A program made the position numbers and the translations under genes. Below, in pieces: positions 45,241-56,866 of a stretch of DNA of 64,000 nucleotides. Origin of the DNA: Zygnema cylindricum (lineage: Eukaryota > Streptophyta > Zygnematophyceae > Zygnematales > Zygnemataceae); NCBI GenBank assembly GCA_037447655.1, contig JBBHKE010000765.1, forward strand, positions 252,559-316,558, in the 5' to 3' direction. Every line of letters begins with the position of its first letter. The stretch's first letter is position 1. Below the pieces are notes generated by a model. That model searched no databases, had not been told where the DNA came from, and saw only the letters and a list, made by a program, of their open reading frames with translations.

Positions 45241-46645
45241 TACTCCAACTACAAGTACCACTTCCAATCTGAATGACATACCCAGTTGTAGACTTCCTAC
45301 TAGGCACATCACCATAGCTAGCATCACTCCAAGTATTAATGCTAACCTTGTCCCCTCCCAAAGTAAGCCAAAGATTTCTAGTCCAAACAAGATACCTTAT
45401 CACCCTTTTTGCGGCCTCCTATTCTCTCTTTCGTGGATTTTGCAGACTTCTGCTCAATACACCAACAGTTGCAGCTATATCGGGCCAAGTATAATTCATG
45501 AAGTAAATTAGACTTCCTACTACTTGTCTGTAGGGTACTTAAGACAATTTTTTTTGCCCTTCTGCACTCAGTTCCTCATCTATTATGACTCCAAACTCAT
45601 GCTCTATTCCTTCAAATTTTTGCTTATACTCCATAGGAGTTGCACAACCTTTGGCACCAACCAAGCCAAATTTTTCCAACATGTTTCCCATTGCTTCTCT
45701 TTGTGTTAGCCTAATGATTTTCTTTTTTCTATCTCTTTCAACTTGTATTCCAAGAATGTATTTAGCCTCACCCAAATCCTTCATTTCAAATTTTGAATTA
45801 AGAGCGTGTTTTACTCTAGCAATTCCTTCTTTGTTCCTACTAATTAGCAGCAAATCATCAACATACACAGCAATGAATATCACCTCATCAGGATTATCAC
45901 CACACATCACATATACTGAATGATCTGAGCTAATTCTAGTAAACCCTAATCCTGTCAAGAACTCATCTAACTTTCGGTTCCACTGCCTAGGGGCCTGTTT
46001 TAGGCCATACAATGATTTTAAAAGTCTGCACACAAGATTTTCTTTTCCTACTTCCTCATAACCCTCAGGCTGCTTCATATAAATGACCTCATCTAAATCA
46101 CCATGCAAAAAGGCAGTTTTGACATCCATTTGGTGGATGTCAAAATCCTCTATAGCAGCCAATATAAGTAAGATGCGGATAGATGGAAACCTTACAACTG
46201 GTGAAAAAGTTTCTTCATAATCTATCCCCTCCTTTTGATTATATCCCTTAGCAACTAAGCGAGCCTTATATTTTTCTATGGTATTATCTGTGTTCAATTT
46301 TAATTTAAACACCCATTTACTTCCAATAGCCTTTCTTCCTAGAGGAATTTCCACGAGATCCAATGTTTGGGCCTCCATGATGGACTTCATTTCCTCATTA
46401 ACCGCTTCCACCCAATGTTCCCTTTCATTACTCGAAAAAGCTTCTTTCAATGTTAAAGGATCTTCTACGTGTGTAGAATAAGCAAAGGCTGCACTTTCTC
46501 CCCTGAGTCGTGCACTTCGCCTAACTCCACCTGGAAATTCTGTTACTGGTATAGATGGTTGGGTCCTCCTCCTCGATACATGTGATTCCTCTTGTAATTC
46601 AGTTTCGGCTTGAGGTAGAGGAGAGTCTACAACTCTTTCAGGCAT
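45240..46645 (-). pseudogene. A5 linker, RT and RNase H start
   Basis: 45539-46645 is a long open stretch: proline/serine linker, [65 protein letters not shown], then Y-V-D-D-L-L. A frameshift near 45540 separates the thumb and RNase H start (45197-45403, SINTWSDASYGDVPSRKST). It is the best-preserved family-A RT in the window. Confidence 0.88.
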
Positions 46646-47509
46646 AACGCTTCCTATTTCTGGTGGAGAAGATGATTCTAAGTCATTTTGACTTAAACTA
46701 GATGCATTTTCTACATTTTTTCTTGAAAAACATAGGATTTTCCTCTAAAAAGATATAATCAACACTTCTATCTTTCTTTTCATCTGTACGCTGACTAAAT
46801 ACATCTATTTCTTTTCCCTCATCATTCACTATGATGTTTATGGCTACCACAACTCTATTTCTCCTAATGTCATAAACTTAATAACCCTTGCATGATCATC
46901 ATACCCTAAAAATATGCCTGGTATGCCTTTTGCCTCTAATTTCCATTTTCGTGGATCATTATCTAGCAACAATATCTTACTTCCAAAAACTTTGAAGTGA
47001 CTTACATCTGGTTTTTGTCCTGTCCACATTTCGTAAGGTGTTTTATCGTTTACTGCCCTTGTTTCTAGCCTGTTTCTCACATAAGCTGCACAATTCATGG
47101 CCTCTGCCCAAAACTTGTAATCTATGTCCATATCAGCCATCATTGTCCTAGCACACTCAGATATGGTCCTATTCATCCTCTCTGAAACACCATTTTGTTT
47201 CGGAGAATAGGGAACGGTTAGCTGACGTGAGATTCCATGCAATTTTAGGAATTCTGCAAATTCATTAGAAATGTACTACCCTTTATTATCAGATCTGAAT
47301 CCCCCTATCTTTCTCTCATGCAGATTTTCAACCCAAGCCTTACACTTCTTAAATTTTGAAAAAACTTCATCCTTACTCTTTAAAAAATAAAGTGTAGTAA
47401 ATCTACTATAGTCATCAGTAAAAGTAAGCATAAACTTAGCACCTCCCACAGATAGATACCTAGATGGCCCCCATACATCTTAATAAATTAGTTCTAGCAC
47501 CGTGCTACT
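46646..47509 (-). pseudogene. A5 integrase core and C-terminus
   Basis: 46844-47242 is open with QNGVSERMNRT (catalytic glutamate), TPYEMWTGQKPDVSHFKVFG and GIFLGYDDHA. Upstream, RSDNKG replaces RSDNGG near 47282, with a stop before it; TFTDDYSRF is readable near 47420. The C-terminal tail runs to about 46700 in another frame. Role as for A0, but broken. Confidence 0.84.
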
Positions 47510-48844
47510 TCAATGATCAGTTTGCGAAGGGAAAGGCAACTTATGATTTTTTCCCATAACACAACCATCACATACATTTGATGCTAGTTTTTGACTAATT
47601 TTTACACCTTCCACCATTTTTTGATTTACCATCTTTTCTAATCTATCATAATTCACATGTCCTAAACGTTTATGCCATAAATCACAATCACTAATTACAC
47701 TTGAGTACATAACATCATTATCATTATCATTTGCAAGACTCAACCGATACAAATTGTTTCCTCCAGCAAATCCCTCTGCAACTATTTTCCCATTTTTACT
47801 CACTATTTTCTTTCCATTCTCAGATAAAGTTTTAAAACCTTTCTTTTCTACCACTGACGTAGAGAAAAAGTTTCTTTTAAAAGCTGGGACATGCAACACA
47901 TCTTCCAAAACCCTTTTCACAGGTTTTCCCTCTACGTTCAACATAAGTGACACCCTCCCCTTTGCTTTTGACTCAGCAAAGGTATCATCACTAAAATAAA
48001 TTTTGATGGGTGAAATAGATTGAATACTCTCATATAGATGGGGATTAAGGCACATGTGGGCAGATGCACCGGAGTCCATTATCCATTCGTCTTCCTCCCC
48101 GCCTTCCGTTGCTTGTGCCATCGCAAAGTATTTCTTTTCGTTGTCGAAGGGATAGCTGCTCACATCCTCCTCCTTTAGTTCGTTGAATAAAGAAGTTGGT
48201 CGTCCACCAGATTGAGAAGGAACCCGACTTTCGTCCAAACCAGAGCGAAAATTTCCTGTAGCTTTTGCTCTCTTGTAGGCATTACACAATCTGAAAACAT
48301 GGCCTTTTTCATCACAATAATAACATGTCAAAGGTGTCCTTCTAGGACCACTACCTCTGCCACTGCCATTGCCAATCTTAGAGTTTGAAAACTGGTTAGC
48401 TAATGCCTGAATAGACTTACTACTACCTCTTTGTGACTTTTGGTTAGCTTCTTCACTAAAAATAAGCTGAATTGCTAATGCTATGTTCCATTGACGTTGT
48501 GGAATAGCCCTAAGCCTATCCATTGCTCCCTTATATTTATTGGGCAAAGTTCTCATCAACAACATAGTCTGCTCAAGTGGTGAAAAGTCCCCACTTGCAC
48601 TAGTACTCTGAAGAAACAACCTTTTCATAGCATGACAATGATCTGACATACTACCTCCACAATACTTAAATTCAAAAATCTGAGTGGCTATGTTTGTTTG
48701 GATGGTAACATCTAGCTGAACATACATAGCACGTACACTAAACCAAACATCAGATGCTTTCTTCATCTCAAGATACGATATAACCAAATCTTTTGTCAAG
48801 ACTACTTCAAGACGTTGAGGCAATGGAGATTCTTCTTTCTTCAA
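47510..48844 (-). pseudogene. gag: A5 gag body, protease and pre-integrase (444 codons)
   Basis: Longest gag-protease stretch in the window. It has the gag body (AMYVQLDVTIQTNIATQIF, LPNKYKGAMDRLRAIPQRQ), an intact zinc knuckle (C-x2-C-x4-H-x4-C in CYYCDEKGHVFRLC), protease site DSGASAHMC, and pre-integrase zinc region (LWHKRLGHVNYDRL ... CDGC). It is separated from the LTR-encoded N-terminus by a stop at 48925 and a frameshift near 48844. Confidence 0.9.
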
Positions 48845-48924
48845 TCCGCCGCAGTCACATCCGCTGTTCCTTCCACAATGGGTGACAAGTCCCTCTCCTC
48901 GAAATATGAGCTCAACATATCTTC

Positions 48925-49116
48925 CTAGTATAAGTAGTCAGTTCCGTCAAAAATAGGCAATTTGGGCGGTGGGCCCATAACTTGTTGAAGGGCATGGGCA
49001 TTAAGACTCGGCTGTGATCCACTCCCACTAGGAGTCACACTTGCACCAGCAAGATCAGGTGGAGCACTAGGGCTAATAGGAGCACTTGCAATAGGAGCTG
49101 AGTCATTATGAGACAT
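48925..49116 (-). pseudogene. gag: A5 gag N-terminus, mostly LTR-encoded
   Basis: ATG 49116-49114 lies in the LTR; 44 codons plus two bases are LTR sequence, then V-M-G-P-P-P-K-L-P-I-F-D-G across the primer site. A TGG-to-TAG change after DYLY ends it. The segment is rich in S, P and A. It has no known domain. Confidence 0.88.
48968..48982 (-). other. Primer-binding site of A5
   Basis: The minus strand reads AGTTATGGGCCCACC, one base from the A1/A3 site, beginning directly after LTR end TTCAACA. Confidence 0.82.
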
Positions 49117-49671
49117 GTTAGCGGAAGGAAACCCAAATAGAAATGCCTAGAAGACTAGATCTATAGTGTAAGATATGTAACTCCAAACAAAAGAGGTATT
49201 TCAACCAAACAAACATGTACTAAAAGCAAATTAGAGACAATAGAGCATAAAACACCTTAAACTGTACTCAGTGCTCTCATTTCCTTAATTTTTGTGTAGA
49301 ATGTACATTCTGTATTGAAATGATCAATCCTAATTGAACTAAATACTCAAAAGATCTAAAAAACATCTAAAAGATCTAGAAAACATCAAAAACGTATGTA
49401 CATGGTCCACCAGACACCATACTGACAAAAATCTAAGTGTTTGGACCGAAATTGTCCACTAACAATATCTATACCCTAAAAATCCGGGTGATTCTTATCA
49501 CGTCCACATTCTTAGCGGCCCTACACACTAATTTACTAAAAGATAACTATTCGTGTAGATACTACAAAAAATCTATACTAAATTTTGTCAATATTGAACA
49601 ATTGGTATTCCAATAATTTTCTAAGTCCTAGACACAAATTTCTAAGACTTACTAAAGCTTACTTTTCAATA
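48983..49671 (-). repeat. 5' LTR of A5 (689 bp)
   Basis: Minus-strand start TATTGAAAAGTAAGC at 49671, end TTCAACA at 48983. Same length as the A0 LTR. Flanked on the right by satellite CTAATTG. It contains the gag start at 49116. Confidence 0.92.
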
Positions 49672-52600
49672 CTAATTGTTTGTGTAATTTAGGTAACAAT
49701 TCTTGTTATCGCTATTTTTTTTTGTAATTTAGGTAATAATTCTTGTTATCACTAACAATTAGTGTATGTTACATAACAATTAATGTTAGTGCTAACAGTT
49801 TGTGTAACTTAGGTTACAATTCCTATTATCGCTAACAGTTTGTGTATGTTAGATAACAATTCTTCTTAGCGCTAAAAGTTTTTGTAATTTAGATTACAAT
49901 TCCTATTATCGCTAACGGTTTGGGTAATTTAGGTAACAATTCTTGCTATGGCTAACAGTTTGTGTAATTTAGGAAATAATTCCTGTTATCGCTAACAGTT
50001 TGTGTAGTTTAGGTAACAATTTTTGTTATCGCTAACTGTTTGTGTAATTTAGGTAAAAATTCTTGTTAGCGCTAACTGTTTTTGTAATTTAGGTAACAAT
50101 TCTTGTTGTCTCTAACAGTTTGTGTAAGTTAGAAAACAATTCTTGTTATCGCTAACTGTTTGTGTTATTTAGGTAACAATTATTTTTATCGCTATTAGTT
50201 TGTGTAAGTTAGATAACAATTCATGTTAGCGCAATCAGTTTGTGTAAGTAAGGTAACTATTCTTGTTAGCTCTAACAGTTTGTGTAAGTTAGAAAACAAT
50301 TCTGTTATCGCTAACAGTTTGTGTAATTTAGGTAAAAATTCTTGTTAGCGCTAACTGTTTTTGTAATTTAGGTGACAATTCTTGTTGTCTCTAACAGTTT
50401 GTGTAAGTTAGGTAACAATTCTTGTTATTGCTAACAGTTTGTGTAATTTAGGTAACAATTCCTATTATCGCTAACTGTTTGTGTAATTTAGGTAACAATT
50501 CTTCATATCGTTTACTCTTTGTGTAATTTAGGTAACAATTCTTGTTAGCTCTAACAGTTTGTGTAAGTTAGATAACAATTATTGTTATTGCTAACTGTTT
50601 TTGTAATCTAGGTCACAATTCTTGTTATCGCTAACTTTTTCTGTCATTTAGGTAACAATTCTTCATATTGCTAAAAGTTTGTGTAATTTAGGTAACAATT
50701 CTTGATATCCCTAACTTTTTTTGTAATTTAGGTTACAATTCTTGTTTGCTCTAACAGTTTGTGTAAGTTAGAAAACAATTCTTGTTATCGCCAACAGTTT
50801 GTGTTATTTAGGTAACAATTATTTTAATCCCTATTAGTTTGTGTAAGTTAGATAACAATTCATGTTAGCGCAATCAGTTTGTGTAAGTTAGGTAACTATT
50901 ATTGTTAGCTCTAACAGTTTGTGTAAGTTAGAAAACAATTCATGTTATCGCTAACAGTTTGTGTAATTTAGGTAACAATTCTTGTTATCGCTAATAGTTT
51001 GTGTAATTTAGGTAACAATTCTTGTTATCGTAACAGTTTGTGTAATTTAGGTAACAATTCCTATTATCGCTAACTGTTTTTGTAATTTAGGTAACAATTC
51101 TTCATATCGCTAACTGTTTGTGTCATTTAGGTAACAATTCTTGTTATCTCTAATTGTTTGTGTAATTAAGGTAACAATTCCTGTTATCGCTTACAGTTTG
51201 TGTAAGTTAGATAAAAGTTATTGTTATCGTTAACAACTTGTGTAATTCAGGTGAAAAATCCTTTAATCGCTAAAATGTTTGTGTAATTTAGGTAAGAATT
51301 TTTGTTATCGCTAATTGTTTTTGTAATTTAGGTCAAACTTCCTGTTATTGGTAAAAGATTGTGTAAGTAAGATAACATTTCGTGTTAGGGCTAACAGTTT
51401 GTGTAATTTAGATTACAGTTCCTATTATCGCTAACTCTTTTTGTAATTTAGGTAACAATTTTTGTTAACGCTAACTGTTTGTGTAACTTAGGTAAAATTC
51501 TAGGTAGCGCTTACAATTTGTGTAACCTACGTAACAATTATTGTTACCGCTAACTTTTTATGTAATTAAGGTAACAATTCCTATTATCGCTAACTGTTTG
51601 TGTAAGTTAGATAACAATTATTGTTATCGCTAACACTATGTGTAATTTAAGTAACATTTCTTGTTATCGCTAACTATTTGTGTAATTTAGATAACAATTC
51701 CTTTTATCACTAACAGTTTGTGTAATTAAGGTAATAATTCTGGTTATCGCTAACTGTTTGTGTAATTTAGGTAACAATTTCCGTTTATCGCTAAGAGTTT
51801 GTGTATTTAAGATATCAAATCATGTTATCGCTAAGTGTTTGTGTAATTTAGGTAATAATTCTTGGTATGGCTAACAGTTTGTGCAATTAAGGTAACATTT
51901 TTGTTATTACTAAGAGTTTGTATAATTTAGGTAACAATTTTTGTTATCGCTAACTGTTTCCGTAATTTAGGTAACAATTCTTGTTATCGCTAACTGTTTG
52001 TGTAATTTAGGTAACAATTCATGATAGCGCTAACAGTTTGTGAAAGTTAGATAACAATTCTTGTTATCGCTAACAATTTGTGTAATTAAAGTAACAATTC
52101 TTGTTATCGCTAACTGTTTGTGTAATTAATGTGAAAATTCGTGTTATCACAAACAGTTTATGTTATTTAGGTAACAATTTTTGTTATCGCTAACTGTTTG
52201 TGTAATTTAGGTAACAATTCTTGTTATCTCTTATTGTTTGGGTAATTTAGATAACAATTCTTGTTATCGCTAATTGTTTGTGTAATTTAGGTAACTATTC
52301 TTGTTATTGCTAACATTTGTGTAATTTATGTAACAATTCTTGTAAGCGCTAACTGTTTGTGTCATTTAGGTTACAATTCTTGTTAGCTCTAACATTTTGT
52401 GTAAGTTAGAAAACAATTCTTGTTATCGCTAACTATTTGTGTTATTTAGGTAACAATTCTTTTTATCGCTATTAGTTTGTGTAAGTTAGATAACAATTCA
52501 TGTTAGCGCTATCAGTTTGTGCAAGTAAGGTAATCTTTTTTGTTAGCTCTAACAGTTTGTGTAAATTAGAAAACAATTCATGTTATCGCTAAGTGTTTGT

Positions 52601-53969
52601 GTCATTTAGGTAACAATTCTTGTTTTCGCCAATTGTTTGTGTAATTTAGGTAACAATTCCTGTTATTAGTAACAGTTTGTGTAAGTTATATAAAAATTCT
52701 TGTTATCGTTAACAACTTGTGTAATTTAGGTTACAATTCTTGTTAGCTCTAACAGTTTGTGTAAGCTAGAAAACAATTCTTGTTATCGCTAACAGTTTGA
52801 GTAATTTAGGTAACAAGTCCAGTTATCGCTAACAGTTTGTGTAAGTTAGGTGACCATTCTTCTAAGCACTAACTGTTTGTGTAATTTAGGTAAAACAATT
52901 CTTGTTATCGCTAACAATTTGTGTATTTTAGATAACAATTCGTGTTATCGCTAACTGTTTTTGTAATTTAGAAAACAATTCTTGTTATCGCTAACAATCT
53001 ATGTAATTTAGGTAACAATTCTTGTTATTGCTAATTGTTTGTGAAATTTAGGTAAGAATTTTTGTTATCGCTAACAGTTTGTGTAAGTTAGATTACAGTT
53101 CTTGTTATCGCTAACAGGTTTGTGTAATTTAGATAAAAAAAATTGTTATCGTTAACAATTTGTGTATTTTAGATAACAATTCCTATTATCGCTAACTGTA
53201 TCTGTAATTTAGGTAACAATTCCTGTTATCGCTAATTGTTTGTCTAAGTTAGGTAACCATTTTTGTTAGCTCTAATAGTTTGTGTAACTTAGAAAACTAT
53301 TGTTGTTATCGCTAACAGTTTGTGTTGTTTAGTTAACAATTCCTGTTATCTTTAACAGTTTGTGTAAGTTAGATATCAATTCAGGATAGGGTTAACAGTT
53401 TGTGTAATTTAGATTACAATTCATGTTATCGCTATTAATTTGTGTAATTTAGATAACAATTCTTGTTATCGTTAAATTTTTGTTTAATTTAGGTAACAAT
53501 TTTGTTATCACTAATTGTTTTTGTAATTTAGGTAATAGTTCTAGTTATCGCTAACAGTTTGTGTAATTTAGGTAACAATTCTTGTTATCGCTAACTGTTT
53601 GTGTAATTTAGGTAACAATTCCTGTTATTGCTAATAGTTTGTGTAAGTTAGGTAACCATTCTTGTTAGCTCTAACAGTTTGTGTACGTAAGATAACAATT
53701 CTTGTTAGCGCTAACTGTTTGTGTAATTTAGGTAACAATTCTTGTTATCGCTAACTGTTTTTGTAATTTAGGTAACAATTCTTGTTATCGCTAATAGTTT
53801 GTGTATCTTAGGTAACAATTTGTGTTATCGCTAACAGTTTCTGTAAGTTAGGTATCATTCTTGTTAGCTTTAACTGTTTGTGTAAGTTAGAATACAAATT
53901 TTGTTAGCTCTAACTATTTGTGTAATTTAGGTAACAATTCTTGTTATCGCTAACTGTTTGTGTAATTTA
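49672..53969 (-). repeat. 40-bp satellite array S8 (minus polarity)
   Basis: About 107 monomers, no gene. It carries the marker block near 51360-51520 (AAGATAACATTTCGTG, CCTACGTAAC). Variants with GTAAGTTAG and AGCTCTAAC are frequent. It ends in ATTTA (53965-53969), the target duplication of the next element. Confidence 0.95.
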
Positions 53970-55038
53970 TGTAGAAGTTAATGGTTTCTTTTTAAGTATT
54001 TTCTAGGTCTAAATTAAAATACAGAAAGAAGCCAAGGCAGTCTACCTCTAACTTCTCTCTCTAACTCCCACACTTGTCGCAGTCAGTGGGAAGTTGGAGT
54101 GGAAGCTCGAGCCATGGCAGCCTACTACACTATCTAGCGGTTTACGAGAAATAGATTAGTTTATTTACCGATAAGTTTACTTACTAAAAGGGTTAATGTC
54201 AGAATCAAGATTTGATCATGGTACTTGCGGACTATTGAATAGCTGATAGCCGGTAGTCCTATCTGTTAAGTCTAAGTGTAACGATATACGATATAGGGTT
54301 TCACATTGTTTTACTTATTGTTACGTAGGATAATTCATTTAACTTAAACTATTTACGGGATACATAGATCAAGTTATGTAAAAGTCGGATTATGTTATGT
54401 GTAAGAAACTAGTACCGCGCATTTATTTTTTTAAACGAAACAAATATCACGCATGTATTTATGACGGCTACGATTGAAATCTGCATTCAATCGGACGGCC
54501 GAGAAGAAAGCCGAGATTGCGGAAGAGAATCTCGGCGGTTTGTGGTCATCGCCACATCGGATGACACGTGGCAAAATTATGTTGGATCGCAGCATCCCAC
54601 GGAATTACGGGACCGAACCTAGATATGACATGTGTCGACTTTTAGGCCAAGTCGTACAGTTTCCGTACAGATAGTACACCGGCAGCTGTACTTTTGTGTA
54701 CGGAAGTATAATATGATTGGTTGTGTACATCAATAGATAGAGTTTGTGAGAGAGATAGGACTTAGAAAAAATTGGTAGATAGGACCTTGTCTCCCAGAGA
54801 GCTTTTGTACAAAAGGTCAACTTTGACCCTCCATAACTTACTGCTTAAGGGAGCAAATTTAGAGATTCTTTTTGCTATCGACTCAGGGGAGTCTTGCCTT
54901 CACACGCGTAAAGGTGGTCAGAGTTTTTGTTTGCCAGGGTTGTAGTTATTCTTGCTGAAACACAAAGGGGTCAGGGTTATCCTAGAGGCTTTTTAAAAGC
55001 TGTCCACTCTGAGGACATATGGAGGTCTCAGAGTTTCA
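53970..55038 (+). mobile_element. Solo LTR of family B (1,069 bp) with TSD
   Basis: TGTAGAAGTTAATGG ... GAGTTTCA, flanked by ATTTA at 53965-53969 and 55039-55043; excising it restores the satellite text GTGTAATTTAGGTAAC. Its first 180 bp match the LTR starts at 41698 and 44792 in reverse. It fixes the family-B LTR length. It includes the antisense tRNA-like region (about 54214-54285), several GTAC-rich motifs near 54647-54712, and, at its very end, ATG at 55019 followed by 17 bases ending CA, in the same phase as the LTR-located gag starts of A, C and D. Confidence 0.92.
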
Positions 55039-55156
55039 ATTTAGGTAACAATCCTTGTAATTGCTAATTGTTTGTGTAATTTAGGTAACAATTCTTGTTA
55101 TCGCTAACTGCTGTGTAATTTAGGTAACAATTCTTGTTATTGCTAATAGTTTCTGT
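55039..55156 (-). repeat. 40-bp satellite array S9 (minus polarity)
   Basis: About three monomers between the B solo LTR and the D element. One monomer is shortened (GCTAACTGCTGTG). Confidence 0.9.
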
Positions 55157-55939
55157 TGTTGTTCTATAACCAACGGTGCAGGTGGAGGAGCAACAATAGT
55201 AGTAGAAGTAGACATGATACACTCTCAGAAGCTATCAAGAATCTTATCAAACAGCTCTTTTAAAGTGCTCACCTAATATTAAACATGCATCCAAACCTCA
55301 CAAAACTCTATCAGAATATACAGTAGTATAAACACTAACAACTCCAAAAGTATAATTGACGTGACAACACTCAAGCTATAATACTCAGAAGTTTCCTAAT
55401 ATTTGTCTGTAGTTTCCTACTTCGAAATCTGGAAACATTTTGTGTGATGAGTCCTAAGTCTTATACTTGTGTTTTACCTATGATACAAGTGTACCTGAGA
55501 GGTATGTCAAACCGCCAAGCTAACCCTAATATATAAAGCAATCACTCAGCTACCACTAAGCTACGGCCGATCTAACTAGATTCATATCTATCGCAGCTGC
55601 TCTCTACTAAATTGAATCATACTTAAATATTTGCAGTTGCGCCGTCCGTACGGATCGTATAAAATGTAATCGCAGTTGCGTTGTCTTAATATCGTTGCTA
55701 GTGCTTTGTTCTCACTGCGTCGCAGCTACGTTGGGATATCGCAGCTGCGTTGTTGTATCGCAATCGCGTTGCTGTATCGCAGCTGGGTTGTCTCCCCTTG
55801 ATGTGTGATGTGGATGTGGATATAAGTGTCAAACCAAGATACATAAAACAGTGCTTTAAGTGTAAACCTGTGTCCTTGTAGATTTGTCTTCCTGTCATCA
55901 TACAAATTTACTGAGACTTAAAGCTTTCCATAAAAAACA
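55157..55939 (-). repeat. 3' LTR of D1 (783 bp)
   Basis: Minus-strand start TGTTTTTTATGGAAAGC after the polypurine tract; end GAACAACA (with an extra ACA, read as satellite) at 55157. It includes gag ATG 55215-55213 and 19 codons plus two bases, although no gag body follows. Four 19-bp tandem units (ATCGCAGCTGCGTTGTTGT type) lie at 55719-55794. Confidence 0.9.
55719..55794. repeat. 19-bp tandem repeat in family-D LTR (4 units)
   Basis: Units at 55719, 55738, 55757 and 55776 share TCGCA..(T/C)GCGTTG with 2-6 differences each. Related units are at 60840-60905 and 168-232 in the other D LTRs. Located in the U3-like part, so they could act as a transcription enhancer; this is inference. Confidence 0.7.
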
Positions 55940-55954
55940 CTCCCCTAAAGCTTT
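55940..55954 (-). other. Polypurine tract of D1
   Basis: The minus strand reads AAAGCTTTAGGGGAG just before the 3' LTR start, identical to the C2 tract. Confidence 0.82.
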
Positions 55955-55969
55955 AGACTCAATGTATCA

Positions 55970-56160
55970 ATGCAGGTGTGATGTCACACTTAGCGCAACA
56001 TGGCAGTATAGCAGCGTAGCCAAAAAAACGCAACATGGCAACATACGAGCGCAGCCATAGCAGCGTAACATGGCAACATGGCAGCGCAGCAAGCCAACTA
56101 ATCACCTGGTTCCACTACATCCTAAATTAGGGCTAGCGCAGCATGGCACTATCGCAATGG
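55970..56160 (-). repeat. Repeat-rich 3' untranslated segment of D1
   Basis: Between the RNase H end and the polypurine tract lie many imperfect copies of GCAACATGGCA / GCAGCGTAACATGGC (at least six). The stretch is GC-richer than its surroundings. Not present in A or C at this place. Function unknown. Confidence 0.65.
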
Positions 56161-56170
56161 AGCTACTTAT

Positions 56171-56839
56171 CTATTCACCCAATCTTACTCCATCCCTACA
56201 ATTCTTCAACTTAGGAGCAGGAAGAGCTTTAGTAAGCAAATTAGCAACCATTCTTGCGTGTGGCAGATAACATAATTTGATAGCCCTAGAGAACAGTTTT
56301 TCTCTTACAAAGTGTGATCGTACATCCATGTGCTTACTCTTGAAATGATGACTTAGGTTAGAGGCAACGGCAATGGCAGCCTGGTTATCACACCAGATCA
56401 CTTACGGCCCAACCTGCATGTATCCTACTTCTTGCAACATGGATTTTACCCATAAGAGTTCTTTGAGGGCCGAGCTCGCTGCCATATATTTTTACTCCAT
56501 TATCGACTGCGCTTTAACCTTTTGAAGTTTGCTGCTCCAACAGCACGTTCTGTTCCCAATTTGTAAAACGAATCGCGTGGTGGATTTTCGGCTTGGTAGG
56601 TCGTCATAGCTTGCATCACTCCACATTTGCAGCTTCACTTCTCCTCCGCCTAGTGTGAGTTTGAGGTCTTTTGTTCCTGCCAAATATCTTAAGAATCTCC
56701 TTGTTGCACCAAAATCAGATCTTTTCGGATTCTCTACACTCCTGCTCAGTACCCTGATTGCTACAGCAATGTTAGGACAGGTACAGTTCATGAAATATAT
56801 TAAGCTTCCCACTATTTGTCTGTAAGGTATTTGTGTCAT
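56171..56839 (-). pseudogene. D1 RNase H and RT C-terminus
   Basis: 56492-56839 reads IPYRQIVGSLIYFMNCTCP through SRSVENPKRSDF to RTCCWSSKLQKVKAQSIME; 56171-56401 reads W-C-D-N-Q-A-A-I-A-V, HHFKSKHMDVRSHFV, LLTKALPAPKLKNC. A stop (near 56480) and a frameshift divide them. RNase H acidic residues are only partly assignable. Confidence 0.84.
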
Positions 56840-56866
56840 AGAATTATTCTCCCTTGACTCTAAATA

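Larger units (their letters stand above)
45240..49671 (-). mobile_element. Family-A element A5, 3' end replaced by family B
   Basis: Minus strand: complete 5' LTR (49671-48983), primer site, gag, protease, integrase, RT and the start of RNase H. At about 45240 the sequence becomes family B, with a family-B 3' LTR. The two LTRs therefore do not match, so this cannot be a direct product of reverse transcription of a single RNA. The flanking satellite (minus) continues on both sides. Confidence 0.9.

Noticed and set aside
54474-54674. 66-codon open frame in the family-B solo LTR
   Set aside because: Lies in LTR sequence shared in reverse with 44287-44400, where the frame is not conserved.
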